A stretch of DNA of 13,012 nt from assembly GCA_003242605.1 (NCBI GenBank), contig QGUZ01000127.1, positions 1 through 13,012 of the forward strand, read 5' to 3'. The notes under the pieces were generated by a model. It ran no database searches. It was not told the origin of the DNA and saw only the letters and a program-made list of their open reading frames with translations. This DNA comes from Actinomycetota bacterium. Lineage in GTDB: Bacteria; Actinomycetota; Actinomycetes; Streptosporangiales; Streptosporangiaceae. Within the stretch, counting starts at the first letter, position 1, and each line of letters opens with the position of its first letter. The position numbers were made by a program, and so were the translations under genes. Shown here piece by piece: positions 5,790-12,904 of the stretch.

Positions 5790-6868
5790 CCCGGCCCGCG
5801 GACATCATGTCCTTCACGATCGCCAGCGCCTGCCTGGTGGGCGGAGTGGTGCTCGGCATCCTGCTGCGCGCGCTGTTCGGCCGGTTCGTGCAGCGGGCCG
5901 CCGACACGCCCACCCAGTGGGACGACCTGTGGTGGGGCATGCTGCGGCAGATCGCCCTGCCCGCGACGGCCATCACCGGGGCATGGTGGGCGACGAACAT
6001 CCTGCGGCTGGAGGAGCCGGTCCGCGGGTTCATCGAGCGGCTGCTCCTCGCCGCGATCGTGCTCACGGTGTCGGTCACGATCGCGCAGTTCGCCGCCAAC
6101 ATGGTCCGCTCGATCGCCCTCGCCAGGTCGGGGGTGGCGCGGTCGGCGAGCATCTTCGTGCTGCTCACCCGCGGCACGATCATCGGCACCGGCGTCATGG
6201 TGCTGCTGCAGAGCATCGGCATCTCGGTGGCGCCGCTGCTCACCGCGCTGGGCGTGGGTGGTCTCGCCGTCGCCCTCGCCCTGCAGGACACGCTGCGCAA
6301 CCTCTTCGCCGGCCTGCAGATCCTGGCGTCGAAGAAGGTCCAGCCCGGCGACTTCGTGCGCCTCGATACCGGCGAGGAGGGGTACGTCGAGGACATCAAC
6401 TGGCGGAACACCACGGTCCGCCAGCTGTCCGGGAACATCGTGATCGTGCCGAACGCGCACCTCGCCGACACGGTGATGACGAACTACCACCAGCCGGTGG
6501 AGGAGACCTCCGTCACCGTGAAGGTGGGCGTGAGCTACGACAGCGACCTCGACGAGGTCGAGCGCATCACGCTCGAGGTGGCGCGGGAGGTGCAGCGGAC
6601 CGTCGAGGGCGCGGTGCCCGACTTCGAGCCGCTGATCCGCTACAACGGCTTCGGCGAGCTCCGGATCGAGTTCTCGGTGATCCTGCGCGCGAGCGAGGCC
6701 ACGGCGCAGTACCTGATGGTGCACGAGTTCATCAAGCGGCTGCACCGGCGGTACCGCGCGGAGAACATCGAGATCCCCTACAAGCCCTACGACACGATCG
6801 TGCCCGCCGAGCCCGCGCGGCCGGAGCGGGCCGAGCTCGAGCGGGCCGAGCTCACCGCGGCCCGCTAG
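5786..6868 (+). CDS. MscS-family mechanosensitive ion channel
   Basis: This 360-residue inner-membrane channel would release solutes when membrane tension rises under hypo-osmotic shock. Hydrophobic helices fall at about residues 9-33, 57-73, 84-107 and 120-143. The pore helix region is 150-181 (APLLTALGVGGLAVALALQD, then NLFAGLQIL), followed by the beta domain (VQPGDFVRL, then GYVEDINWRNTTVR, 185-212) and VPNAHLADTVMTNY (221-234). An alpha/beta C-terminal domain runs to about 338. E. coli MscS has three helices and 286 residues; this one has about five. ATG at 5786 is preferred over a GTG at 5744 because GGGAGG (5775-5780) lies 5 nt upstream. The tail holds an exact 15-bp tandem repeat (6824-6853) encoding two RAEL units. 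It is the last gene before a long hairpin. Family call is firm; ion selectivity is unknown. Confidence 0.92.
   Translation: MTRPADIMSFTIASACLVGGVVLGILLRALFGRFVQRAADTPTQWDDLWWGMLRQIALPATAITGAWWATNILRLEEPVRGFIERLLLAAIVLTVSVTIAQFAANMVRSIALARSGVARSASIFVLLTRGTIIGTGVMVLLQSIGISVAPLLTALGVGGLAVALALQDTLRNLFAGLQILASKKVQPGDFVRLDTGEEGYVEDINWRNTTVRQLSGNIVIVPNAHLADTVMTNYHQPVEETSVTVKVGVSYDSDLDEVERITLEVAREVQRTVEGAVPDFEPLIRYNGFGELRIEFSVILRASEATAQYLMVHEFIKRLHRRYRAENIEIPYKPYDTIVPAEPARPERAELERAELTAAR
6824..6853 (+). repeat. Two exact tandem copies of a 15-bp unit in the channel's C-terminal tail
   Basis: GAGCGGGCCGAGCTC occurs at 6824-6838 and again at 6839-6853. It is in frame and encodes two successive Arg-Ala-Glu-Leu units in a charged, dispensable-looking tail. 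Slippage during replication could change the copy number. Confidence 0.8.
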
Positions 6869-7168
6869 CCGCACGCGGCCGGGCGACGGTCCGCCTCCGG
6901 CTCCGAGCGGCCGGATGAGCGTTCCCGGCCCATCCGCCGTGGCCGGCCCACGGCGGATGGGCCGAGCCGTTTCCGGGGAGCCGCCGTACGGCCGGGCCGA
7001 CGCGTCGCCGGGCGCATCGGCGAGGTTCGCCGCCGCCCCGCCCGGCGGCCCACCGGCCGCCGCGCCGGGCCGCGATACCACGCCGCATCGGCCCGCCCGG
7101 CCCCGCGGTCGCGCGGGGCACGGCGGCGGCTCGCCCCGGTCCGCCGGGCCGCGCCGCGTTGCCGTGCC
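6869..7168. other. Intergenic stretch between convergent genes
   Basis: The 315 bp between the channel stop and the RDD gene stop hold no supported gene. The notable content is the 17-bp hairpin at 6926-6964 and a shorter one at 7169-7183. The rest is GC-rich sequence with no recognisable signal. Confidence 0.5.
6926..6964. terminator. Long perfect hairpin, probable terminator for mscS (possibly bidirectional)
   Basis: Positions 6926-6942 and 6948-6964 form a perfect 17-bp stem with a 5-nt loop (CCGGC), 57 nt past the channel stop. It is the longest perfect inverted repeat I found in the window. It lies between convergent genes, so it can stop transcription from either side. It lacks a T-run. 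Confidence 0.65.
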
Positions 7169-7183
7169 CCGCACCCGGTGCGG
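7169..7183 (-). terminator. Hairpin abutting the RDD gene stop codon
   Basis: CCGCAC (7169-7174) and GTGCGG (7178-7183) form a perfect 6-bp stem with a 3-nt loop directly against the stop codon at 7184-7186. It is short but very GC-rich, and is a plausible terminator for the PadR-RDD operon. Confidence 0.4.
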
Positions 7184-7930
7184 TCACGCGTCCGCCCGGG
7201 CCGGTTCGGCGACCGAGCGGGACGCGGCCGGCACCACCCTCGTCCCGGCGAGCCGGTCCAGCACCCGCCAGTGGTGGCCGACCAGGAACGGGATCCAGTC
7301 CAGCCAGGCCGCCGGGCCCAGCAGGAAGCCGAGGCGGCGGACCACCCCGGCGATGACGCCGATCCGCAGGCCGGTGTCGGTGACCACGCGCAGGCCCAGC
7401 AGGAGCTTGCCGGGCGTGGTGCCGGTGCGGCTCTCAAGGATGCCGAGGCCGAGCACCGACCAGGCGAGCGCGAGCGGGACGCCGATCGTGAACAGCGCCC
7501 CGGCGTGGTCGTACCCGCCGCAGCCGAACGGCGAGGAGACGCAGAAGGTCTCGCCGATGCGGACGTACCAGGCGGGCGGGAACGCCCAGGCCACCTGGTC
7601 GCGGCCGGCCAGGTCGCGCAGCACGAGGGTGACCGTCAGCACGATCAGCGGCAGGTTGTCGACGGCGGCCGCCATCAGCCGCCGCATGGGTGAGGCCGGG
7701 TCGGCGAGCCGTACCCCGGCGAAGGACTTCGCCGCCGCCTCGGGGTCGCCGAGGCGGCGCAGCGCCGCGTCGAGTTCGCCCGCCTCGGCGGCCTCGGTCA
7801 GGTGATCGGCGAGCTCGGCGACGATCGCCCGCCGTTCGCGGGCGGGGCCGGGCAGCAGGGCGGCGACGTCGCGCGTGTAGGTCTCGATGACCTTCCGGTC
7901 GCGCTCGCCGATGCGCTGGTCGTCACTCAT
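7184..7930 (-). CDS. HAAS-like / RDD-domain membrane protein, PadR partner
   Basis: This is a 248-residue membrane protein. Residues about 10-72 (YTRDVAALLPGPARERRAIV..., ELDAALRRLGDPEAAAKSF) look like the HAAS/DUF1700-type helical domain that often accompanies PadR regulators. Residues about 83-230 are an RDD-family domain with helices near 88-107, 145-165 and 190-218. Its marks are Arg84, Asp91, the TTPGKLLLGLRVV segment (171-183) and Asp225 in DRLAGTRVV. RDD proteins are of uncertain function; some are implicated in ion transport. The start is the ATG at 7928-7930, which overlaps the PadR stop as ATGA, so translation is coupled to PadR. Cys130 and Cys137 fall in the loop predicted to be extracellular. 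The PadR neighbour probably controls this gene. Domain calls are good; function is unknown. Confidence 0.87.
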   Translation of the reverse strand: MSDDQRIGERDRKVIETYTRDVAALLPGPARERRAIVAELADHLTEAAEAGELDAALRRLGDPEAAAKSFAGVRLADPASPMRRLMAAAVDNLPLIVLTVTLVLRDLAGRDQVAWAFPPAWYVRIGETFCVSSPFGCGGYDHAGALFTIGVPLALAWSVLGLGILESRTGTTPGKLLLGLRVVTDTGLRIGVIAGVVRRLGFLLGPAAWLDWIPFLVGHHWRVLDRLAGTRVVPAASRSVAEPARADA

Positions 7931-8310
7931 CGGTGCACTCCGTCCAATGTGTCGAGCAGGGCGCGCATCGCCTCGACGAGTTCGCTCCACTCCGCCCGCA
8001 GCAGGGCGAGGTGGCCCCGGCCGTGGTCGGTGATCGAGTAGTACTTCCGCGGCCTGCCCCGGCCGCCCTCGACCTCCCAGGAGGACGCGATGAGCCCCGC
8101 GTCCTCCAGGCGGTGCAGCAGCGGGTAGAGCGTGCCCTCCTTGATCTCCAGCACGCCCGCCCCGGCGGTCTGCAGCAGTTTCAGCAGCTCGTACCCGTAC
8201 CGCCGACCCGAGCTGAGGATCGACAACACGGCGAGCTCGGCGGTGCCCCTGGCCAGCTCGCGCCGGAGCCGGTGCAGCGTCGGGGCGCCCTCCTCAGCGA
8301 TGTCCACCAC
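7927..8310 (-). CDS. PadR-family transcriptional regulator
   Basis: This 127-residue winged-helix repressor reads from GTG at 8310. The family core is complete: LRRELARGTAELAVLSIL (15-32), RYGYELLKLLQ (37-47), EGTLYPLLHRLEDAGLIASS (58-77), the wing GRPRKYYSITDHGR (85-98) and a C-terminal dimerisation helix (100-122). This is the short PadR subfamily-1 type that controls the adjacent membrane protein gene. The longer upstream frame has no family match and is dropped. GTG at 8310 is chosen because TACTGT lies 6 nt upstream, the layout of a leaderless transcript; GTG at 8307 is an alternative. The stop overlaps the RDD gene start by 4 nt. It probably represses its own operon through the repeats over its promoter. 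Confidence 0.92.
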   Translation of the reverse strand: MVDIAEEGAPTLHRLRRELARGTAELAVLSILSSGRRYGYELLKLLQTAGAGVLEIKEGTLYPLLHRLEDAGLIASSWEVEGGRGRPRKYYSITDHGRGHLALLRAEWSELVEAMRALLDTLDGVHR

Positions 8311-8316
8311 GCTTTT

Positions 8317-8345
8317 ACAGTACGACCAGATACTTGGTACGACAA
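8317..8345 (-). promoter_or_regulatory. Leaderless promoter of padR with repeated GTCGTAC boxes
   Basis: On the minus strand the -35 box is TTGTCG (8340-8345), the spacer is 17 bp and the -10 box is TACTGT (8317-8322), followed 6 nt later by the GTG start. Two copies of GTACGAC (plus-strand reading, 8320-8326 and 8337-8343) are 17 bp apart and overlap the -10 and -35 boxes. They are therefore candidate PadR half-sites for autorepression. There is no Shine-Dalgarno. Confidence 0.6.
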
Positions 8346-8553
8346 GGTATATGACCGGATAAGGATCAGATGTCGGCCGGAGGGGCGGGCGGCCGCGACG
8401 GCCGGCGCCGGCGCTGCAGGGCCGCGGCCTTGAGGAACAGCATTCGGCCGGGGTGCCGTCCACCCGGTGGCCGGGAACCAGCGACGCCGCGCCCCGGACG
8501 GCGACGGCCGCCAGGCAGGCGTTGAGCGGCCGGCTCCACATCCACTTGTCGGT

Positions 8554-8565
8554 TTATCGCGATAA
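8554..8565. promoter_or_regulatory. Perfect 12-bp palindrome TTATCGCGATAA
   Basis: The element is fully self-complementary and sits in an AT-richer island in otherwise very GC-rich DNA. It could be a dimeric repressor operator. I do not recognise its binding protein. The nearest genes are PadR, about 245 bp away on the minus strand, and the HNH gene's 3' end. Confidence 0.4.
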
Positions 8566-8839
8566 TCCCGACCGGACAGTGCAATGAGCCCTGGCAGTGA
8601 TATCCGCGGCAATTCTCAGTACGCCACGAAGAATGCGCTGCGCGGCCCGGAATTCGCGATCGATCCGCCTGGTGCGGCCCATCCGCGCAGTGGGGCGCGC
8701 CGCCCGCCTCGCCACCCGGCGCATCGCGCCCCGGCACCGGGCGAACGCCGATCGGTCATGACTCGGCGGGCCGGCGCCGGCCGTCCCGGCGGCCCGCGCA
8801 CGTGGGCGGCACCGCCGGCCCGCGTCCGCCGCGCCGCCG

Positions 8840-8860
8840 GGGCGGCCGCGCGGGCCGCCC
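8840..8860 (-). terminator. Hairpin downstream of the HNH nuclease gene
   Basis: GGGCGGCC (8840-8847) and GGCCGCCC (8853-8860) form a perfect 8-bp stem with a 5-nt loop, 47 nt past the nuclease stop on its strand. There is no T-run. The surrounding sequence can form other GC pairings, so this is only a candidate. Confidence 0.35.
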
Positions 8861-8907
8861 GGGCCCGAGCGCCGCAGCGGGAAGCCCGGCGGCGCCGCAG
8901 CCGAACG

Positions 8908-9666
8908 TCAGCGGCACTGCTCGAGCATCGCGGTCTTGTCGGGCTGCGTGACCGGCAGGCCGTACTTGAGCGCGACCTGGGCGAAGCGCACCACGTAGGC
9001 GCAGCGGATCCGCCGGTTCGGCGGAAGCCAGGAGGCGGGGCTGGAGTCGCCCTTGGCCGAGTTCGTGGAGCCGTCGACGCTGAGCAGGTTGAGCGGGTCG
9101 TTCGCGATCTGCACCCGCTTCTCCTTCGGCCAGCGTGAGGCACCCATCTGCCAGCTGTACGACAGCGGCACCACGTGGTCGATCTGCACCTTGGCCGCGT
9201 CGGACTTGCGCCACTCGATCGTGGTGCCGGTGTAGGGGTCGTAGACGGTCATCGACTCCAGCACGCAGTCGGAGCCGGACCGGTACCTCAGGTTCGTGCC
9301 GTCCCGGGAGAGGATGTCGTTGCGGGTGTCGCACCCGTTCCGGGCGAGCGGTACGCCGGTCGCGGTGTCGGCCCAGGCGTAGCCGTACTCGTCCCGCGAG
9401 TAGCCGGTCTTGGGGCCGCGCCCCCGGGTGGCGAGCTTCTCGATGAGGTCCCGGGCCTCCTGCTTGTCCTCCGCCGAGGTGATCGGCGCGAGGCCGGGCT
9501 TGGTGCCGTCCGGGTTGTCGAGGGGGTTGGTGCCGTGTTCCGACGACGCTCCGTTCGACCGGGCGGAGCCGGTGTCCACCTCCAGGCCGATCGCGTCCGC
9601 CAGGCCGCATCCGGTCAGAGCGGCCGCCGCCGCCACAACCACCGCGGCAGCCCGAAAACGGCGCAT
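8908..9666 (-). CDS. Secreted lipoprotein with HNH (DUF1524-like) nuclease domain
   Basis: This is a 252-residue exported protein. Residues 1-20 are a lipoprotein signal (MRRFR, a hydrophobic alanine/valine stretch, then lipobox LTGC with Cys20 as lipid anchor). Residues about 60-252 match the extracellular HNH nuclease type common in actinomycetes: YGYAWADTATGVPLARNGCDTRNDIL (95-119), VQIDHVVPLSYSW (160-172) and ANDPLNLLSVDGSTNSAKGD (188-207). The catalytic core is probably Asp163-His164 with Asn193, Asn202 and nearby Lys205. Cys112, Cys134, Cys222 and Cys251 could make two disulphides, as expected outside the cell. It would cut DNA or RNA at the cell surface, for nutrient use or defence against incoming DNA. 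The ATG is preceded by GGGGGGA. It stands alone, with no immunity-like gene beside it. Family call is strong; substrate is unknown. Confidence 0.9.
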   Translation of the reverse strand: MRRFRAAAVVVAAAAALTGCGLADAIGLEVDTGSARSNGASSEHGTNPLDNPDGTKPGLAPITSAEDKQEARDLIEKLATRGRGPKTGYSRDEYGYAWADTATGVPLARNGCDTRNDILSRDGTNLRYRSGSDCVLESMTVYDPYTGTTIEWRKSDAAKVQIDHVVPLSYSWQMGASRWPKEKRVQIANDPLNLLSVDGSTNSAKGDSSPASWLPPNRRIRCAYVVRFAQVALKYGLPVTQPDKTAMLEQCR

Positions 9667-10021
9667 ATTCCCCCCAAAGCAGGAGCCAAGGCAACGTAAT
9701 GCCTACGTATAGCAAATGCCGTAGGGCGGAACCATTGACCCCCTGCGCAGAGAATCGTGGCGGCTCGGATACGGAAAGCGACACCCCTCGCCCCCGCACC
9801 CGCCCCAGGCGAAAGGCGTGGCCTGCGCCGGACCCGGCGGCCGGGGCGGAACCCCGCCGGCGCGCTCGCCGCCCCGGATTCCATACGGCGGACGCGGCAC
9901 TTCCGGCGATGCGGAAAACCCGACGAGCCGCGGCGGCGGACCCGTATTCGCATGCCACCGGTTTGGTACGGCGGGCGTCCTTATCATGCGGGTCACAGGT
10001 AGCGCGACCGAGAGGCGAGGC
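9667..10021. other. Divergent intergenic region between the HNH gene and the large helical gene
   Basis: The 355 bp hold no supported gene; overlapping frames are shadows. Near the nuclease start an inverted repeat ACGTA-ATGCC-TACGT (9694-9708) lies about 30 bp upstream of its ATG and may be an operator or promoter part. Towards the right, TATCAT (9982-9987) is a good -10 box for the next gene. The middle part is GC-rich with no recognisable signal. Confidence 0.4.
9982..9987 (+). promoter_or_regulatory. Probable -10 box of the large helical gene
   Basis: TATCAT fits TANNNT and lies 34 nt before the ATG at 10022. It overlaps an in-frame ATG at 9986 and so argues against that earlier start. 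The upstream TTTGGT (9962-9967) is a poor -35 at 14 bp. Confidence 0.4.
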
Positions 10022-11986
10022 ATGGAGCGACCGCCCCCGGTACCCCCGGGCACAGGGCCGCTGTCTCCGGACTTTTCAGGGATGAATCCGGCATTGATGG
10101 CCGAGTTCATCGCGCTGCTGGAGCAGGCGCACGCCGTGCTCCGGGAGGAGACGGGGGCGATACTCGCCGAGCTGGCCCGGGCCGGCGCCGACCGTACCCG
10201 GATGCTGCGCGTCCAGGACGTCGCGAACTGGGTGGGCCAGCAGCTCCCGGACCTGCGGCGCCGTGCGGAGCTGGCCCGGAGGACCGGCGCGCTGCCGCCC
10301 TGGGCGCCCGGCGGGGCGCAGGGGCTGCGGCCGTTCGACGAGAGCCGCTTCGTCGGCGTGGCCGAGGCCCGGCTCCGCGGCGCCGCCCTCGCCCGCTGGA
10401 TCGGCGACGCCACCCCCACCGTGATCGGCGCCCGCGACAGGTACGCGGCCTTCGTCAAGGCGCTCGGCGAGCACGCGGACGATCCCGAGTTCACCGCTGC
10501 CTTCTTCGCGGGACTCGGCCTGGAGCGCACGCTCGACCTCGGCCGGCGGCTGCGCGCCGCGCTCGGTGAGGACGCCGACGCGGCGATCGACACGGTCAGC
10601 CGCGCGTTCGGCACGGCGATCCGCTCCGGTGCCGGCGTGCGCGCCTTCACCGAGATGCGGGAACGGCTCGCCGCCGGTCCCCTGCGGGCCAAGGGCGGGG
10701 GCGTGCGGCACGGACTCGGCGATCTGCTCCGTGCGGGCGAGTTCCCGCCCGGCTGGCTCGCCGCCGTGGCGCACCGGCACGCCCTCGCGCCGGAGAGCAA
10801 CGTGAGCGGCGAGGACCTCGCCGGTTACCTCTACGCCCTCGGCAACAACCCCGCCGCCGCCCGCGCGGCGATCGCCGCGGCGACCCGCGACGTCCCGCTC
10901 GAGACCTTCCTGCGGCGGCTCAACGACCGGGTGGCGGTGCGGTCCCGGTACGCCTACCAGGAGCACCTGCAGCTCAAGGAGAACTCGCGGGCCGACGCCT
11001 TCGGCCGCATGCTCGCCGCCGCGGCGGGCGCGTACGACGAGCGGGACGGCGCCCACAGCGAGGAGGCGGCCAGGCTCGCGTTCGACCTCATCAGGACGCT
11101 GCCGAAGCTCGACATCGCCGAGCCGACCAGGGTGCACCTCGCCGAGATCGCCGGGGCGTACGCGACGGAGATCACCGAGGGGGCGAACCTCAGCGACGCC
11201 AACCGCACCCGGCCGAGCGCCTTCGGCAAGGTGACCACCGTCGTCCCCGGCCTCAACCCCGCCTTCCGGCTCAGCCCGGCCGACACCTTCGCGTTCGTGA
11301 CGACGTTCGCCACCTCACCGGCGACGATCAAGCCGTTCGAGAAGGCGATGGGCGAGCTCGCCGACCGGCTCGTCCGGGCGGCGGCCGGCGGCGGCCGCGG
11401 CATCGAGCCGCTGGAGCGGGTCATGCGCGCCCTCGGCCACGTCTCCGGCCTGCAGTACGCCGCCGAACGGCTGGTCCAGGGCGCCCGCGACGCCGAGGAC
11501 GAGGCGCGGCGCAAACGGCAGGCCTTCCTGCTCGGCCTCGCGCTCGGCGTGGGCGGCATCGCCGTCCCGCTCGAGGGTCAGGTGCTGTGGCTCGCGCTCA
11601 GCACCGGCGCCCCGCTCGCCTTCGACAAGCTCACCGAGGTCGACAAGACGCGGGTGCAGGCGCTCGACGACAAGGTACGGCTCGCCGCCCTGGCCCGGGG
11701 CCACTGGCTGGTGAACGCCCTCATCGACAGCGGCTTCACCCCGGCCGTGCCCGCCACCGACCCGCGCTTCGCCCGGCCGCCGATCACCGGCCCGGACGGC
11801 CGCCTGCTCCCGTTCGACCGGATCGCCAAGGACAAGGAGGCCCTGCGCAACCTCAACAACTGGCTCATCGCCAACGGCTCGGGCGGCACCTCGAAGACCG
11901 AGCTCGGCGAGGCGGCGAAATGGCTGGATGAGATCGTCTTCAACGGCGCGCGGGCGACTTCCGCCCAGGACCCGGCACCCCACTGA
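10022..11986 (+). CDS. Large helical protein of unknown function, possibly DUF6571-like
   Basis: I do not recognise this 654-residue protein with certainty. It opens with a proline-rich segment (1-20). A helical region follows (about 22-100, MNPALMAEFIALLEQAHAVL, then VANWVGQQLPDLRRRAELAR), then long alpha-helical stretches with no catalytic motif. The LYALGNNPAAARAAI segment near residue 272 recalls the LGxNPxAA repeats of large actinomycete proteins found with WXG100/ESX genes and annotated as DUF6571 or similar; that is memory, not a search result. Near residues 499-536 a hydrophobic Gly/Ala/Leu stretch (QAFLLGLALGVGGIAVPLEG, then VLWLALSTG) looks like a membrane-inserting hairpin in an otherwise soluble, charged protein. 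There is no signal peptide. ATG 10022 is preferred to 9986 because a -10 box overlaps the latter. It ends 12 bp from a convergent lipoprotein gene. It could be an ESX-exported protein or a structural protein. Confidence 0.85.
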   Translation: MERPPPVPPGTGPLSPDFSGMNPALMAEFIALLEQAHAVLREETGAILAELARAGADRTRMLRVQDVANWVGQQLPDLRRRAELARRTGALPPWAPGGAQGLRPFDESRFVGVAEARLRGAALARWIGDATPTVIGARDRYAAFVKALGEHADDPEFTAAFFAGLGLERTLDLGRRLRAALGEDADAAIDTVSRAFGTAIRSGAGVRAFTEMRERLAAGPLRAKGGGVRHGLGDLLRAGEFPPGWLAAVAHRHALAPESNVSGEDLAGYLYALGNNPAAARAAIAAATRDVPLETFLRRLNDRVAVRSRYAYQEHLQLKENSRADAFGRMLAAAAGAYDERDGAHSEEAARLAFDLIRTLPKLDIAEPTRVHLAEIAGAYATEITEGANLSDANRTRPSAFGKVTTVVPGLNPAFRLSPADTFAFVTTFATSPATIKPFEKAMGELADRLVRAAAGGGRGIEPLERVMRALGHVSGLQYAAERLVQGARDAEDEARRKRQAFLLGLALGVGGIAVPLEGQVLWLALSTGAPLAFDKLTEVDKTRVQALDDKVRLAALARGHWLVNALIDSGFTPAVPATDPRFARPPITGPDGRLLPFDRIAKDKEALRNLNNWLIANGSGGTSKTELGEAAKWLDEIVFNGARATSAQDPAPH

Positions 11987-11998
11987 CCTCGCCGGAGA

Positions 11999-12454
11999 TC
12001 ACCCGATCGGGAGGCACTCGGTCCGGCCGGTCACCACGTAACGTTTCTCGGCCGGTGATTCGAGGATGATTCGCGTACGCGCGGTGGCGCTGACAAGCTC
12101 GCGTTTCGTCTCGCCGAGCTCGGCGTCGGCGAGCGTATAGTCGCCAAGCGCGGTCAGGCCGCCGACCATGTTGGTCACCAAACCTGCGGGATCACCCGAC
12201 CCGAAGTTGTCCACTCCGGTCGCACCATAGGTCTGCATCGCCCGGCCCTCGCCGCAGGGGATGTTCTTTCCTCCCGGGTCGGTGACCGTGATATCGGAGG
12301 CGCGCACTCGTTCCAGCAGTTGCGTGATGTGCTGTTTCAGGGTCGCCCCCGCCTCCGCTGCGGTGGGTTCGTCGGAGTCCCCGTCACCGCATCCGGCCAG
12401 TGCGAGCAAGGCGACGGATATGAGCGCGACGGTGCGGCGTAATGCGTGTGACAT
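11999..12454 (-). CDS. Small secreted lipoprotein of unknown function
   Basis: This is a 151-residue exported lipoprotein. Residues 1-21 (MSHALRRTVALISVALLALA) form a signal peptide ending in the lipobox LAGC with Cys22 as lipid anchor. A flexible Asp/Ser/Glu-rich linker (GDGDSDEPTAAEA) follows, then a compact domain. Two cysteines, in NIPCGEG and near the end in RTECLPIG, may form a disulphide. The size and pattern resemble the many uncharacterised actinomycete lipoproteins encoded near ESX-type genes, but I cannot name the family. ATG at 12454 is preferred over GTG at 12457 because GGAG then sits 6 nt upstream. Its stop lies 12 bp from the convergent large helical gene, so the two 3' ends almost touch and their transcripts may overlap. 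Confidence 0.85.
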   Translation of the reverse strand: MSHALRRTVALISVALLALAGCGDGDSDEPTAAEAGATLKQHITQLLERVRASDITVTDPGGKNIPCGEGRAMQTYGATGVDNFGSGDPAGLVTNMVGGLTALGDYTLADAELGETKRELVSATARTRIILESPAEKRYVVTGRTECLPIG

Positions 12455-12904
12455 CACCTGCTCCCCTGGCCGACGACCGAAACACCGTTATGTGATCGCC
12501 GCGCGAGAAAGGGCGGCCTTCGTGATCGGCCGACCACCCGGACGAGGTCCGGCGGGGGTACGCCCGGCCTGATCCTGTGACGAGTGACCGGGCTTCCTTT
12601 GGACCGCCGGCAGGGCCGAGGCCTCCTCACTCTGGGCGCAGTGAGCAAGCCGACCACCAGCAGAAACACGACGATGTGCGCGACAGGTTGACACTCGTCA
12701 CGCAGTCTAATCCGCCGACCTGGCCGCGTCATGCTTTCAGGTTCATAGCGCCATCTCACCCGTTCTTCTCTTCACCGCGCACAACTGCGCCCGCATGCCA
12801 TACCGTTCTTCTGCCGCCGCTGGCCGACGCCGCAGAAATCGCATAACGTCGCCGGAGAGGCACGCCGACTCTTCACCAAAAGGCGCGAATAGGCAGGAAC
12901 CACC
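12455..12904. other. Divergent intergenic region, less GC-rich than the window average
   Basis: No well-supported gene. A 101-codon minus-strand frame (12454-12759) has one hydrophobic segment (AHIVVFLLVVGLL) and a TGATG junction with the lipoprotein start. It uses many AGG, AGA and A/T-ending codons unlike the neighbours, so I do not call it. Signals seen are a minus-strand promoter (12704-12732), TAACGT at 12844-12849 as a possible plus-strand -10, and AGGA at 12895-12898 as Shine-Dalgarno of the next gene. Confidence 0.4.
12704..12732 (-). promoter_or_regulatory. Possible promoter of the small lipoprotein gene
   Basis: On the minus strand, ATGACG (12727-12732) as a weak -35 box and TAGACT (12704-12709, matching TANNNT) as the -10 box are separated by 17 bp. 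This would give a leader of about 240 nt before the lipoprotein ATG, long enough to hold a short ORF or regulatory RNA. Confidence 0.35.

Larger units (their letters stand above)
8346..8907. other. Gene-poor stretch with a 12-bp palindrome and possible ORF debris
   Basis: No convincing gene. Reading frames across 8584-8907 are arginine/proline-rich shadows without family content. On the minus strand 8366-8541 shows two short gene-like pieces in different frames: one opening MWSRPLNACLAAVAVRG near 8541, and one ending LFLKAAALQ followed by an Arg/Pro-rich tail and a stop near 8366. That could be a frameshifted remnant, or chance. An AT-richer island (about 8540-8660) carries the palindrome at 8554-8565. 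Confidence 0.35.

Noticed and set aside
8554..8565. TTATCGCGATAA as a replication origin or DnaA box
   Set aside because: Only the TTATC core resembles a DnaA box, there is a single site, and no origin genes are nearby.
8756..9958. A 400-codon minus-strand frame spanning the HNH gene
   Set aside because: It is out of frame with the clear lipoprotein nuclease at 8908-9666 and has no recognisable content.
12688..12713. A perfect plus-strand TTGACA (12688-12693) as -35 box for the right-hand gene
   Set aside because: The nearest -10-like hexamers lie only 12-14 bp away, too close for a functional promoter.
12454..12759. A 101-codon minus-strand frame with one hydrophobic segment ending at the lipoprotein start (TGATG)
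   Set aside because: Codon use (AGG, AGA, many A/T third positions) is unlike real genes here, the tail is Arg/Pro-rich, and a probable promoter lies inside it. The coupling-like junction could be chance.
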